A stretch of 15,031 nucleotides of DNA, taken from contig DFKL01000015.1 of the NCBI GenBank assembly GCA_002373535.1, forward strand, positions 1 to 15,031, given 5' to 3'. The number at the start of each line of letters is the position of its first letter. The stretch's first letter is position 1. Shown in pieces: positions 5,777-13,818 of this stretch. Position numbers and translations under genes: made by a program. The notes beneath the pieces are model-generated. The model made no database searches. It worked only from the letters and a program-made list of their open reading frames with translations, and was not told the origin of the DNA. Origin of the DNA: Prevotellaceae bacterium UBA3646. Its GTDB lineage: Bacteria > Bacteroidota > Bacteroidia > Bacteroidales > Bacteroidaceae.

Positions 5777-8366
5777 CATACTGCTGTTTTCAGCAATTGT
5801 CAGCGCCAACAACTATGGTGTTGCCTTCTTCCGTAACTTCAAGGCAAGCGAGTACGGTGGCCACAACCGCTCGTTTGACATCGAATGCGATTCTCTCGGG
5901 CGTGTCTATGTCGCAAATTTCGAGGGTCTGGCCATTTATGACGGAGTAAACTGGCGCATGGTGCATACTCCCGGCATAAGTCGCATTACCAGTCTTTACA
6001 AGTCAAATGACGGGCATATCTGGGTCGGAGGATGTAACGTTTTGGGGATATGTACCCCTAAAGCCGACAGCGTTGATGTCAAGTTTCTATATGGAGACAA
6101 GATTCAGGGGAAAGACAAGAATCGGAAGAGATTTGGTGAAATAGAACTGTTTTTCGAGCAGAACGGGAAAATTCATTTCATAACAGACGAAGACAGAGTC
6201 TACACATATCACAGCCATAGCATTACAGACTTGGGGGACGCACCGGCCTATGCCGAGCTTACAAACATCCTGAGGAAAAACAAACATGAGATTAATATTA
6301 AAGAGAACAACCTGACGATTACGACTCAAATAGGTGAGGGAATAAGAATCAGGTCACTGAATGGAGATGTCATCAGCACGTTGACGACAGACAACGGCTT
6401 GTGCAGCAATTCGGTTACCGATCTTACATACGACGGCAAGGGTACTGTATGGGGCACTACTGACAATGGAATCTTCGCTCTCTTTGCCTCACGCATCTAT
6501 TCACGCTATGGTGCAGAAGAGGGACTTAAGGGACAGATTACGTGCCTGCAGGCAAACAACGGCACCCTATTCGTCGGCACGCTCTTAGGCCTGTACAAGT
6601 TAAAAGACAACCGTCTATACAGAGTAGAGGGTATCGACCAGGCATGCTGGCAGATGGTCGAGTCGAGACAAGGCACCCTGCTAATTGCGACGGCAGACGG
6701 CTTGTTTGAATACAAGGACAACACATTACGCCAGATAACCAAGCGTCATGCCTTGTCTGTGTATGTAAAGCCCGACGGAAAGTTTATCAGCGGAGAGCTG
6801 GACGGCGTATACCTCAATGACATGAGCGGGAATTCGAGCATTGTTGACAACAAGGTCAAGAATATATGTAAGATAATACATTTGTCCGGCGACAATTACA
6901 AATATGTAAGCCTGGACGACCCTGACTCTAACGTCCTGTTCTCCTATACAGACGACAGGAACAACACATGGACTACGCTCGAAGACGGCTCGGGCCTGAC
7001 ACGCACAGGGATTCCTGCAAAAATGCAAAAGTGGCTTACTCCGTGCAACGGACTTAGCATACAGGCGATGTACGTACAAGACGGAATTGCATGGATTGGC
7101 GGCGCTTTCGGCCTATACAGGCTTAATCTGCACATTATGAGACAGACGTCTCCGGCCATGCCCAAGGCATATATAAGGAATTTCCGGATTGACAAAGGCA
7201 ACCTCTCGTTTGAAATAGCCTCTGACAAACTGGATCTTGTAGGCAAGACAACATATTCCTACCGTCTGAACGATGACGAGGCATGGACTGCATGGGACGA
7301 TGCCCAAAAGATAGCTTCTGCCAATATGGCTGTCGGTGATTACAAACTGACGGTACGCGTCAAGGATGCCAATGGCAATATTGCAGAAAGCCGTTCCATA
7401 AGATTCAACATTCCACAGCCCTGGTATTGGAGCTGGTATTCCATGTTGATATATTTGGCCTGCGGCATGTTGGGAGTATACGGGCTCTCACTTTGGAGAA
7501 TGAGTCGCATAAGACGGCAGAAGGAACGGTTGGAAAAGATTGTCGATGCAAGGACACAAGAGCTGAAGGAGGCACATATCCAACTTGTCAGGAAGGAAAA
7601 AGAAGCGACTGCCGGCAAGCTCACCAAGGGCTTGATTGACCGTATCCTGAACCCCATGAACTACATCAATAACTTCTCACATCTGACATTGGGGCTTTTA
7701 AAGGATCTCTCCGACGATTTCGAGGATGCGACAAATAAAGAGTCTACAGAGAGTGAAGTCAGGAATGCCGTAGACGATGCCGAGGATGTCTTGGACATGA
7801 TGCACCAGAATCTTGAAAAAATCGCGCAACACGGTCTGTCTACGACCCGCATTCTCAAGGCTATGGAGGAAATGCTCAAAGAAAGGCAAGGCAAAATAGA
7901 ACCTACGGACATATCCGCCATATGCCGACAGACGACAGACCTGCTGAAGAAATACTATGCGGAAGACATTAGCAGGATGAACATCAACATAGAATGGGAC
8001 AAGCCTGAATTTCCGATTGTAGCAGACGTAAATGCCGAACAGCTGGAAAAGGTCATCTCCAGCATGCTGTCAAACTCTGTCTACGCACTGAAGAAGAAGA
8101 ATCCGACGAACCCGACTATCCGTCTTTCAATATTCCCACCGTCTGGCACAGAACCACCATCCATAGTAATCTGGGATAATGGTATCGGCATAGAAGAAAA
8201 CGCGATTGACAAGATCTTTGATCCGTTTTTCACCACCAAGCCTACTGCGGAAGCTTCCGGGATCGGACTCTATCTTGCACGTCAGATAGTAGAGGACTTT
8301 GGCGGCAACGTCTATGTAAAGAGTGTAAAGGACGAATGGACTGAATTCACAATTCAACTTCCATAA
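5751..8366 (+). CDS. Propeller-type membrane sensor histidine kinase with degenerate H-box (probable pseudokinase)
   Basis: This is an 871-residue sensor. A signal sequence (about residues 1-19, MYRIRLLISILLFSAIVSA) leads into a periplasmic beta-propeller of the two-component regulator type (about 22-465; for example VTDLTYDGKGTVWGTTDNG, LFVGTLLGLYKL, LLIATADGLFEY). A Y_Y_Y-like domain (about 473-553), a membrane helix (562-582) and a coiled coil (586-620) follow. The kinase region keeps its ATP-binding boxes: N-box LSNSVYAL with Asn775, DNGIGI at 809-814, DPFFTTKP, and a G2 box GIGLYLARQIV near 837. The H-box reads GLIDRILNPMNYINNFS, where relatives have GIAHEIQNPLNFVNNFS, so the phospho-acceptor His is Asp630. 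It should bind ATP but cannot autophosphorylate conventionally. No receiver or HTH is attached, unlike classical hybrid systems. An intact soluble kinase begins 4 bp downstream. Confidence 0.88.
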   Translation: MYRIRLLISILLFSAIVSANNYGVAFFRNFKASEYGGHNRSFDIECDSLGRVYVANFEGLAIYDGVNWRMVHTPGISRITSLYKSNDGHIWVGGCNVLGICTPKADSVDVKFLYGDKIQGKDKNRKRFGEIELFFEQNGKIHFITDEDRVYTYHSHSITDLGDAPAYAELTNILRKNKHEINIKENNLTITTQIGEGIRIRSLNGDVISTLTTDNGLCSNSVTDLTYDGKGTVWGTTDNGIFALFASRIYSRYGAEEGLKGQITCLQANNGTLFVGTLLGLYKLKDNRLYRVEGIDQACWQMVESRQGTLLIATADGLFEYKDNTLRQITKRHALSVYVKPDGKFISGELDGVYLNDMSGNSSIVDNKVKNICKIIHLSGDNYKYVSLDDPDSNVLFSYTDDRNNTWTTLEDGSGLTRTGIPAKMQKWLTPCNGLSIQAMYVQDGIAWIGGAFGLYRLNLHIMRQTSPAMPKAYIRNFRIDKGNLSFEIASDKLDLVGKTTYSYRLNDDEAWTAWDDAQKIASANMAVGDYKLTVRVKDANGNIAESRSIRFNIPQPWYWSWYSMLIYLACGMLGVYGLSLWRMSRIRRQKERLEKIVDARTQELKEAHIQLVRKEKEATAGKLTKGLIDRILNPMNYINNFSHLTLGLLKDLSDDFEDATNKESTESEVRNAVDDAEDVLDMMHQNLEKIAQHGLSTTRILKAMEEMLKERQGKIEPTDISAICRQTTDLLKKYYAEDISRMNINIEWDKPEFPIVADVNAEQLEKVISSMLSNSVYALKKKNPTNPTIRLSIFPPSGTEPPSIVIWDNGIGIEENAIDKIFDPFFTTKPTAEASGIGLYLARQIVEDFGGNVYVKSVKDEWTEFTIQLP

Positions 8367-8370
8367 AACC

Positions 8371-9195
8371 ATGGAAAAAGAAATCAAGAAACTGCAAGAT
8401 CAGCTTGCACAACAGCAAAAGCTTGCATCACTCGGACTCCTTTGTGCCGGGATTGCACACGAAATACAGAATCCACTGAATTTCGTCATAAACTTCAACA
8501 AGATGTCCTCACGTCTGGCGAATGACCTTGAGGACATTACACTAGCAATCTCGGACAGAATCGGGGAGGATGAGTTGGAAGAGCTTAATGACATCGTTGC
8601 CGACCTGAAAGAGAATGTAAACAAAATTCAGGAACACGGGCAACGGGCCGTAAGCATAATTCAGGGAATATTGCTGCTGAGCCGTGGCAAGGAGGGAGAA
8701 AAACTGCCGACGGACATCCCCGCACTGCTACACGAATACGTCTGGCTGTCATATCATGCCATGCGTGCATTGGACAAGAGTTTCAATGCAAACATTCACG
8801 AGACATATCCAGACAATATGCCAAAAGTGATGATCGTCCCGCAAGATCTGTCACGTTCCATCCTGAATCTCGCCAACAATGCCTTCTATGCAATTAACGA
8901 GCGAAGCAAGGCTGAGGGAAAAGACTTTAGGCCTATGTTCGATATCATGCTGGAATACAGCGACAACCTTATCACGATAGTTATCAGCGACAATGGTTGT
9001 GGAATGAGCCAGGAAATACAAGACAAGCTGTTCCACGAGCTGGTTACTACAAAGCCCATAGGCAAAGGAACCGGACTTGGAATGCGCATTACACACGATC
9101 TGATAACACGCGGCCTGAACGGCAAAATCACATTCCACAGCGCAGTAGACAACGGAACGACATTTCAAATTGACATACCATGCGAACAGTGCTGA
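8371..9195 (+). CDS. Soluble histidine kinase without sensor domain
   Basis: This 274-residue cytoplasmic kinase has no signal, membrane helix or input domain. A short coiled coil (residues 1-20, EKEIKKLQDQLAQQQK) runs straight into the dimerisation/H-box segment LGLLCAGIAHEIQNPLNFV, in which His30 is the phospho-acceptor. The ATPase domain is complete: N-box NLANNAFYAI with Asn170, SDNGCGM at 206-212, LVTTKP at 224-229 and GKGTGLGM at 231-238. It should autophosphorylate and most plausibly passes phosphate to Asp58 of the receiver-phosphatase encoded at 2942-4120. It follows the degenerate membrane kinase after 4 bp and shares its H-box style. A functional pair is therefore likely, with input from the membrane partner (inference). 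Its last 16 bp overlap the receptor gene. Confidence 0.9.
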   Translation: MEKEIKKLQDQLAQQQKLASLGLLCAGIAHEIQNPLNFVINFNKMSSRLANDLEDITLAISDRIGEDELEELNDIVADLKENVNKIQEHGQRAVSIIQGILLLSRGKEGEKLPTDIPALLHEYVWLSYHAMRALDKSFNANIHETYPDNMPKVMIVPQDLSRSILNLANNAFYAINERSKAEGKDFRPMFDIMLEYSDNLITIVISDNGCGMSQEIQDKLFHELVTTKPIGKGTGLGMRITHDLITRGLNGKITFHSAVDNGTTFQIDIPCEQC

Positions 9196-11564
9196 AAATC
9201 ATAGCCATCCTATCTGCCCTTGTATTTTGTACAGGAATCTCCGCACAGAAGAATGCCGGCAATGAACAGAAACTGCTAGACCAGGCAGACAGTGCATATC
9301 AGACAGGGCGGTTTTTGCTTGTAGATTCCCTTTTAGGCAAAAGTGCAGGTCGCATGCAGAATCAGAATCGTGTCAAGGCATATCGTCTGCTGGCATTGTC
9401 TGCATTGTATTCCGACCGTCCCGAACAGGCAGAGAGCTATTCTGCCCAACTATTGGAAGCAGATCCGTTCTTCACTGCGTATAACGACACACAACGCTTT
9501 CATGATATCCTGGAAAAACTGAAGAAAGGTTCTGAAAAAATCACTACTGCGTCTGCCTGGGCGGAAAGCCTTGAAGAGGCACCTGTTCCTGTCACCCTGA
9601 TTACAGAGGAAATGATAAACCACAGCGGTGCACGTACACTGCAGGATCTGTTGTGCCTCTACGTTCCTGGTATGACACGCATAGAAGGCATTGAGAGCAG
9701 CATTTCTATGCGAGGAATATACAGCAACATGCAAGAGGACATCCTCATAATGCAAGACGGCCATCGCCTGAATTCAGGCATGACTAATGCCCAAAGTCCT
9801 GACCACCGTATCTCACTGGATAAGATAAAACAGATTGAAGTCCTCAGAGGCCCGGCATCGTCACTATACGGCAACGTGGCTCTTGCAGCGGTTGTCAACG
9901 TCATCACCAAGAAAGGCTCTGAAATGGATGGAGGTCAGATAACGGCACTGGCCGGTATGCATAACTGTTTTGGCGGCAGCGCGATATATGGTCGCGGAAA
10001 CCTTAAGAGCGATATAATGGGATGGGCTAACGTATATTATTCCAGAGGCGAAAGATTTGATACGAGGAATGATATCAGATACCTTGGAGGATATAACCAG
10101 AAGCCAGCCTTCGACATAGGCATGAATGCACGCTGGGGAGACATATCCATGAATATCACCGCACAACATTCGAAACAAGTCCCGTTCTACAACATGGTAA
10201 GTGCCGGCACACTTTACAACTATGACAAGTACTCGCCATTCAACGGGAACAAGCCAGGAACGAGCCGCATGACATTAAATGCATCGCTTGACTACAGGCA
10301 TACATGGAACAAGTTCACGCTTAACGGCTCAGTGTACTTCGGTAATGAGGAGACACAGATTTACAATGTCCTGGGTGACAACCTGGACAAGACATTTGCT
10401 CAGCTGATGTTTCTTTTAGTTACAGGTACGTTTTCTGACGACCCGAGTACGGAAGGAGTATGGCAAGCAGCCAACTGGCGCGACTACACACTGGGTACGA
10501 ATATAAACGGCAGCCTGCCATACAAATGGGGAAGACAGAAAGGAAACATCCTGTTTGGATTCCAGTTTGACTTTTTCACCATGAACTCATCAAATTTCCA
10601 CCTATGCGATGAGTTCTACAAAGTCAATTTCACCAACACAAGAAGCATAGACATCGGAAGCGAATGGACCTTGAGCCCGTATTTCCAATGGAAACATTAT
10701 TTTACAGACAAGCTGATATTCAATGGCGGCGTACGCTTTGACCAGAAGAAAAGGTATAACGGCTACAGCATCAGCACGGCGTCGCCACGCGTAGCCCTTA
10801 TCTGGATGCCGACCTCTGTTTCCACATTCAAGGCCGGATATGCACGTAGCTTCGTCGATGCCCCGTACCTGTATCGTGCATGTCAGGTGCGCCTGCTGAG
10901 CGGAGGACCCGACATGCTGCCGCAATACCTGAACAGCATACAACTCAGTTCGCTTTTCCAGTGGAAGCCGATACACTTGAAATGCGAATTCAACGTGTTC
11001 TACAACATTGCCGACAACCTGGTGCAATATTCAGCCAACAACCTCATTGACAAAATGATGCCTTTCACCAACTCCGGAAAGATTTCGCAAGGAGGCATAG
11101 AAGCGATATTGGAATACCATGACAGCAAGACCCTTGCAAATATGAACATGACGCTGCAACACACATTTGACCAAACCAGCGAATATATGGACAAGTCCCA
11201 GGAGCACTGGATCGGCAACGAGTCCAAATTTATCATGAACACCACCGTAGGACGTATGTTGTATCGTAATGCACGTGCAGGCGAGTTTTGGATTCGTGGC
11301 AATCTTCATGTACAAAGCGGAATGTATGTAATCTGGAACAACTACAGCAATATCGTCAAGGGCCAGATGCCGACTACGACGACATGGCAGAATGCCAAGA
11401 TAATGCTAAACGCCGGTCTTGACTGGAAATGGAAGAACAGGCTGACCATATCACTGGACGGATATAACCTGACTAATTCACTATATGGTATAGGCACTCT
11501 TCTGGAGGCTCCGATGCCTACTGAAAGTGCCCGATTCGCGGGGAAGGTGAAAATAAATTTTTGA
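9180..11564 (+). CDS. TonB-dependent outer-membrane receptor with N-terminal TPR-like segment
   Basis: The 794-residue protein begins with a signal peptide (about 1-22, ending GISAQ). Residues 25-115 form a helical, TPR-like stretch (LDQADSAYQTGRFLLVDSLL, then AYRLLALSALYSDRPEQAESY). This is unlike the CarboxypepD_reg-like domain of most Bacteroidetes SusC-type receptors. The plug (about 130-245) carries PVPVTLITEEMI, ARTLQDLLCLYVPGM, ISMRGI, ILIMQDGHRLN and IEVLRGPASSLYGNVALAAVVNVITKKG. The rest is a beta-barrel ending in the usual terminal Phe (AGKVKINF). It is a ligand-gated, TonB/ExbBD-powered importer or signal receptor. The substrate cannot be read from sequence, and no SusD partner is adjacent. 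The ATG lies 16 bp inside the kinase gene, pointing to translational coupling. The start is supported by the good signal peptide. Confidence 0.9.
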   Translation: MRTVLKIIAILSALVFCTGISAQKNAGNEQKLLDQADSAYQTGRFLLVDSLLGKSAGRMQNQNRVKAYRLLALSALYSDRPEQAESYSAQLLEADPFFTAYNDTQRFHDILEKLKKGSEKITTASAWAESLEEAPVPVTLITEEMINHSGARTLQDLLCLYVPGMTRIEGIESSISMRGIYSNMQEDILIMQDGHRLNSGMTNAQSPDHRISLDKIKQIEVLRGPASSLYGNVALAAVVNVITKKGSEMDGGQITALAGMHNCFGGSAIYGRGNLKSDIMGWANVYYSRGERFDTRNDIRYLGGYNQKPAFDIGMNARWGDISMNITAQHSKQVPFYNMVSAGTLYNYDKYSPFNGNKPGTSRMTLNASLDYRHTWNKFTLNGSVYFGNEETQIYNVLGDNLDKTFAQLMFLLVTGTFSDDPSTEGVWQAANWRDYTLGTNINGSLPYKWGRQKGNILFGFQFDFFTMNSSNFHLCDEFYKVNFTNTRSIDIGSEWTLSPYFQWKHYFTDKLIFNGGVRFDQKKRYNGYSISTASPRVALIWMPTSVSTFKAGYARSFVDAPYLYRACQVRLLSGGPDMLPQYLNSIQLSSLFQWKPIHLKCEFNVFYNIADNLVQYSANNLIDKMMPFTNSGKISQGGIEAILEYHDSKTLANMNMTLQHTFDQTSEYMDKSQEHWIGNESKFIMNTTVGRMLYRNARAGEFWIRGNLHVQSGMYVIWNNYSNIVKGQMPTTTTWQNAKIMLNAGLDWKWKNRLTISLDGYNLTNSLYGIGTLLEAPMPTESARFAGKVKINF

Positions 11565-11735
11565 GACTTATCTTCAAGAGGAAGACACCTTGTACAGACA
11601 ATCACTGCATTAAAAAAACATAAAAAAACAACAAAAACCGCTCTTCCGTAGGATTTCCCGACTAAAAGTCGTAACTTTGCGGCAAATTGTGGATTCTGCC
11701 TTAGCATCCATATCCATCACAAACGGATACCACTT
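11565..11735. other. Intergenic region after the signalling operon, with the ndk promoter
   Basis: This 171-bp region holds A-rich runs around 11611-11636, a short dyad (11659-11671) and the ndk -7 box (11672-11679). No convincing intrinsic terminator for the operon is visible: the only early hairpin (tcttcaagaggaaga, 11572-11586) has a 5-bp stem and no T-run. Confidence 0.5.
11672..11679 (+). promoter_or_regulatory. Probable -7 box of the ndk promoter
   Basis: TAACTTTG matches the Bacteroidetes -7 consensus TAnnTTTG exactly. It lies 56 bp before the ndk ATG, so transcription would start near 11686. No TTG is present at the -33 spacing. A perfect 5-bp dyad (CGACT-AAA-AGTCG, 11659-11671) abuts the box and could bind a regulator. 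Confidence 0.6.
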
Positions 11736-12197
11736 ATGGAAAAGACTCTCGTTTTACTCAAGCCAAGCACAATACAAAGAGCTTTGATCGGAGAAGTAAT
11801 AAGCCGCTTCGAAAAGAAAGGCCTGCGTATTGCAGGAATGAAGATGATGCAGCTTGACGATGCCATACTGGAGCAACACTATTCACACCTCATCAACAAG
11901 CCATTCTTTCCCTCACTAAAGGCTTCTATGATGAAGACGCCCGTCATAGCCATGTGTCTGGAAGGCGTAGATGCGATTGCCGTAGTGAGATATATTACCG
12001 GTTACACAAACGGTCGCAAGGCAGATGCAGGAACAATCCGCGGAGACTATTGTATGAGCAACCAGCAAAACATCGTCCATGCATCGGATTCCCCGGAAGC
12101 TGCTGAAGCCGAGCTTAAGCGCTTCTTCAGACCCGAAGAGATCTACGATTTGGGAGACCTGAATATGGACCGCCTATATTCGGTGGACGAAGCATAA
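11736..12197 (+). CDS. ndk: Nucleoside diphosphate kinase
   Basis: This 153-residue enzyme moves the gamma-phosphate from ATP to other nucleoside diphosphates through a phosphohistidine and so balances NTP and dNTP pools in the cytoplasm. Family marks are the first strand TLVLLKPSTIQR with Lys9, the GTIRGDY segment (residues 99-105) and the active-site block NIVHASDSPEAAEAEL, with catalytic His115. The block follows the family pattern N-I/V-x-H-x-S-D-S, with Ala instead of the common Gly after His. The length fits the Bacteroidetes form. The gene has its own promoter box and ends 33 bp before the M23 peptidase gene, so the two may be cotranscribed. Confidence 0.96.
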   Translation: MEKTLVLLKPSTIQRALIGEVISRFEKKGLRIAGMKMMQLDDAILEQHYSHLINKPFFPSLKASMMKTPVIAMCLEGVDAIAVVRYITGYTNGRKADAGTIRGDYCMSNQQNIVHASDSPEAAEAELKRFFRPEEIYDLGDLNMDRLYSVDEA

Positions 12198-12230
12198 AGA
12201 CAAGTAATACAAATACGAAACGACAGAATA

Positions 12231-13205
12231 ATGATTTCAGATAGCAAGAACACCATCAGAACAGTATTTTTTGCATTGACCATGATTCTTACCTGTACAG
12301 CTGCTGCACAGGACCGTATGGCCATGGTCGCCCCGGTCGGTAAAAACATACGCTCTATAGACTCTCTTAGCATAGTACGTATATTGGACGAGGAAAATCT
12401 GTCCAACCCTGCGTCGTCACTCTATCCTAACTGGTCAAACAAATACACCACCCACTATGGTGTCGCTTTGCCTAAGGAATACAAGATTGACCTCCGCAAC
12501 TTCCACATGCCATGTGCCAGCCGGCTGGTTACAAGCCACTACGGCTACCGCGCATCCTTCCGCCGCAACCATTACGGCACAGACATCAAGGTCTATGTAG
12601 GCGATACCATCTATGCAGCATTCAATGGCAAGGTCCGTATAGTTGCCTACAACCGGAATGGATATGGCAAATATATCGTAATACGTCATCCGAACGGTCT
12701 TGAGACAGTATACGGCCACCTGAGCAAGCACCTATGCAGCCAGGATCAGACCGTCAAGGCCGGACAGCCAATCGGCCTGGGAGGCAATACAGGACGCTCG
12801 ACTGGTAGTCATCTGCACTTTGAGACACGTTTCCTGGGTCAGTTTATCGATCCCGAAGCATTATTTGACTTCCAGGCACAGGACGTCCTGTCTGACTTCT
12901 ATGTATTCCGCAGCAATGCCAAGGCCGACCGCGTAACGGCCAACAGCGAGAGAAACGGTGGAGAAGGAGAAGTGTTGACCGAGCAGGAGGCTGCTGCCCA
13001 GGCCATGGCAAAACAACAGGAAAGCAAGCAGTTTCAGATTGAGCGGAAAAAAGCAGTACGTCCACGCATCCATCGCGTGGTTGCAGGTGAGAGCCTTTCA
13101 TCCATTGCACGCAAACACAGCATTAGCGTCAATCAACTATGCAAGATGAACAAAATCAGCAAAAATTCCATTTTGCGACCAGGTCAGATACTGAAATACA
13201 GCTAA
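12231..13205 (+). CDS. Secreted M23-family peptidoglycan endopeptidase with C-terminal LysM
   Basis: The 324-residue protein has an N-terminal signal sequence (about 1-26, hydrophobic FFALTMILTCTAAA) and is exported. A LytM/M23 metallopeptidase domain (about 95-212) contains all zinc ligands: His114 and Asp118 in HYGTD, and His196 in SHLHFE, with His194 as the catalytic histidine. A Gln/Ala/Lys-rich linker (about 230-278) leads to a single LysM domain (281-323: HRVVAGESLSSIARKHSISV, then NSILRPGQILKYS) that binds peptidoglycan glycans. It should cleave peptide cross-links during cell-wall growth. An EnvC/NlpD-like activator role is less likely because the catalytic residues are intact. A strong hairpin terminator follows 27 bp after the stop. 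Confidence 0.93.
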   Translation: MISDSKNTIRTVFFALTMILTCTAAAQDRMAMVAPVGKNIRSIDSLSIVRILDEENLSNPASSLYPNWSNKYTTHYGVALPKEYKIDLRNFHMPCASRLVTSHYGYRASFRRNHYGTDIKVYVGDTIYAAFNGKVRIVAYNRNGYGKYIVIRHPNGLETVYGHLSKHLCSQDQTVKAGQPIGLGGNTGRSTGSHLHFETRFLGQFIDPEALFDFQAQDVLSDFYVFRSNAKADRVTANSERNGGEGEVLTEQEAAAQAMAKQQESKQFQIERKKAVRPRIHRVVAGESLSSIARKHSISVNQLCKMNKISKNSILRPGQILKYS

Positions 13206-13232
13206 ACCATATATAAACATAGAACGACATAC

Positions 13233-13262
13233 AAAACCGGTTCCCGGCCGGGAGCCGGTTTT
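13233..13262. terminator. Strong, nearly symmetrical intrinsic terminator
   Basis: A 13-bp stem with a 4-base loop (GGCC) is formed by the halves AAAACCGGTTCCC and GGGAGCCGGTTTT, with one G-T wobble pair. The left arm begins with four A and the right arm ends with four T. The hairpin could therefore terminate transcription arriving from the peptidase gene and, in principle, from the opposite strand too. It ends 13 bp before the ATG of the next gene. Confidence 0.85.
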
Positions 13263-13275
13263 GACATTATATATA

Positions 13276-13818
13276 ATGGATACGCGCGAGCAATTTGAAA
13301 AGGTCATGAAAGAGTGCCGCACACTCTTCTCCAAGAAACTGCATGACTACGGAGCAGCATGGCGTATAATGAGGCCAGAGTCAGTTACAGACCAGATATA
13401 TATCAAGGCAAATCGCATCCGCTCTCTGGAGATGAAGAAGGAGGCCCTGGTAGATGAAGGAATCCGTTCTGAGTTTATTGCAATAGTCAACTATGCCATA
13501 ATCGGCCTGATCCAGTTGGAACTGGGAGCTTCTGAAGTTGCGGACGAGATGACGCCGCAGGAGGCACTCGAAGCCTATGACCGCTATGCAGAAGAGGCTC
13601 TACAGCTAATGCTCCGCAAGAATCACGACTATGACGAGGCATGGCGTCTCATGCGCATTTCCAGCTACACGGACCTCATCCTGATGAAGATATTCCGCAC
13701 CAAGCGGATTGAATCCCTCGGCGGAGAGACTCTCGTTTCCGAAGGTATCGACGCGAATTATATCGACATGATGAACTATGCCGTCTTCGGACTTATAAAA
13801 CTGACTTTCGGTGAATAA
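13276..13818 (+). CDS. Tandem DUF1599 (Nmad1) protein
   Basis: This 180-residue cytoplasmic, all-helical protein is made of two copies of the DUF1599 domain, also named nucleotide modification associated domain 1. Copy 1 spans about 6-84 and copy 2 about 99-179. Each has the same core: HDYxxAWRxMR (residues 23-33 and 117-127), then an ExxVxEGI-like segment and NYAxxGLIxL (72-81 and 167-176). I chose the ATG at 13276. An upstream in-frame TTG at 13261 lies inside the terminator hairpin. No promoter is visible in the 13 bp after the terminator, so transcription may depend on read-through or on an unseen site. The stop overlaps the next gene by 8 bp. Its biochemical function is unknown. The domain occurs in phage modification contexts, but here the setting is housekeeping. 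Confidence 0.88.
   Translation: MDTREQFEKVMKECRTLFSKKLHDYGAAWRIMRPESVTDQIYIKANRIRSLEMKKEALVDEGIRSEFIAIVNYAIIGLIQLELGASEVADEMTPQEALEAYDRYAEEALQLMLRKNHDYDEAWRLMRISSYTDLILMKIFRTKRIESLGGETLVSEGIDANYIDMMNYAVFGLIKLTFGE

Noticed and set aside
5751..8366. Reading the propeller sensor as a classical hybrid two-component system regulating polysaccharide use
   Set aside because: It lacks the receiver and AraC-type HTH of hybrid systems, and there is no SusCD pair or carbohydrate enzyme nearby.
11572..11586. Possible terminator hairpin after the receptor gene (tcttcaagaggaaga)
   Set aside because: The stem has only 5 bp, is A/T-rich and has no T-run.
13261..13275. Upstream TTG start that would lengthen the DUF1599 protein by 5 residues
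   Set aside because: It lies in the last bases of the terminator hairpin, and the ATG at 13276 gives the normal domain start.
13261..13278. TTGACA and TATAAT side by side, resembling sigma70 -35 and -10 boxes
   Set aside because: Only 5 bp separate them instead of about 17, the second overlaps the start codon, and Bacteroidetes use a different consensus.
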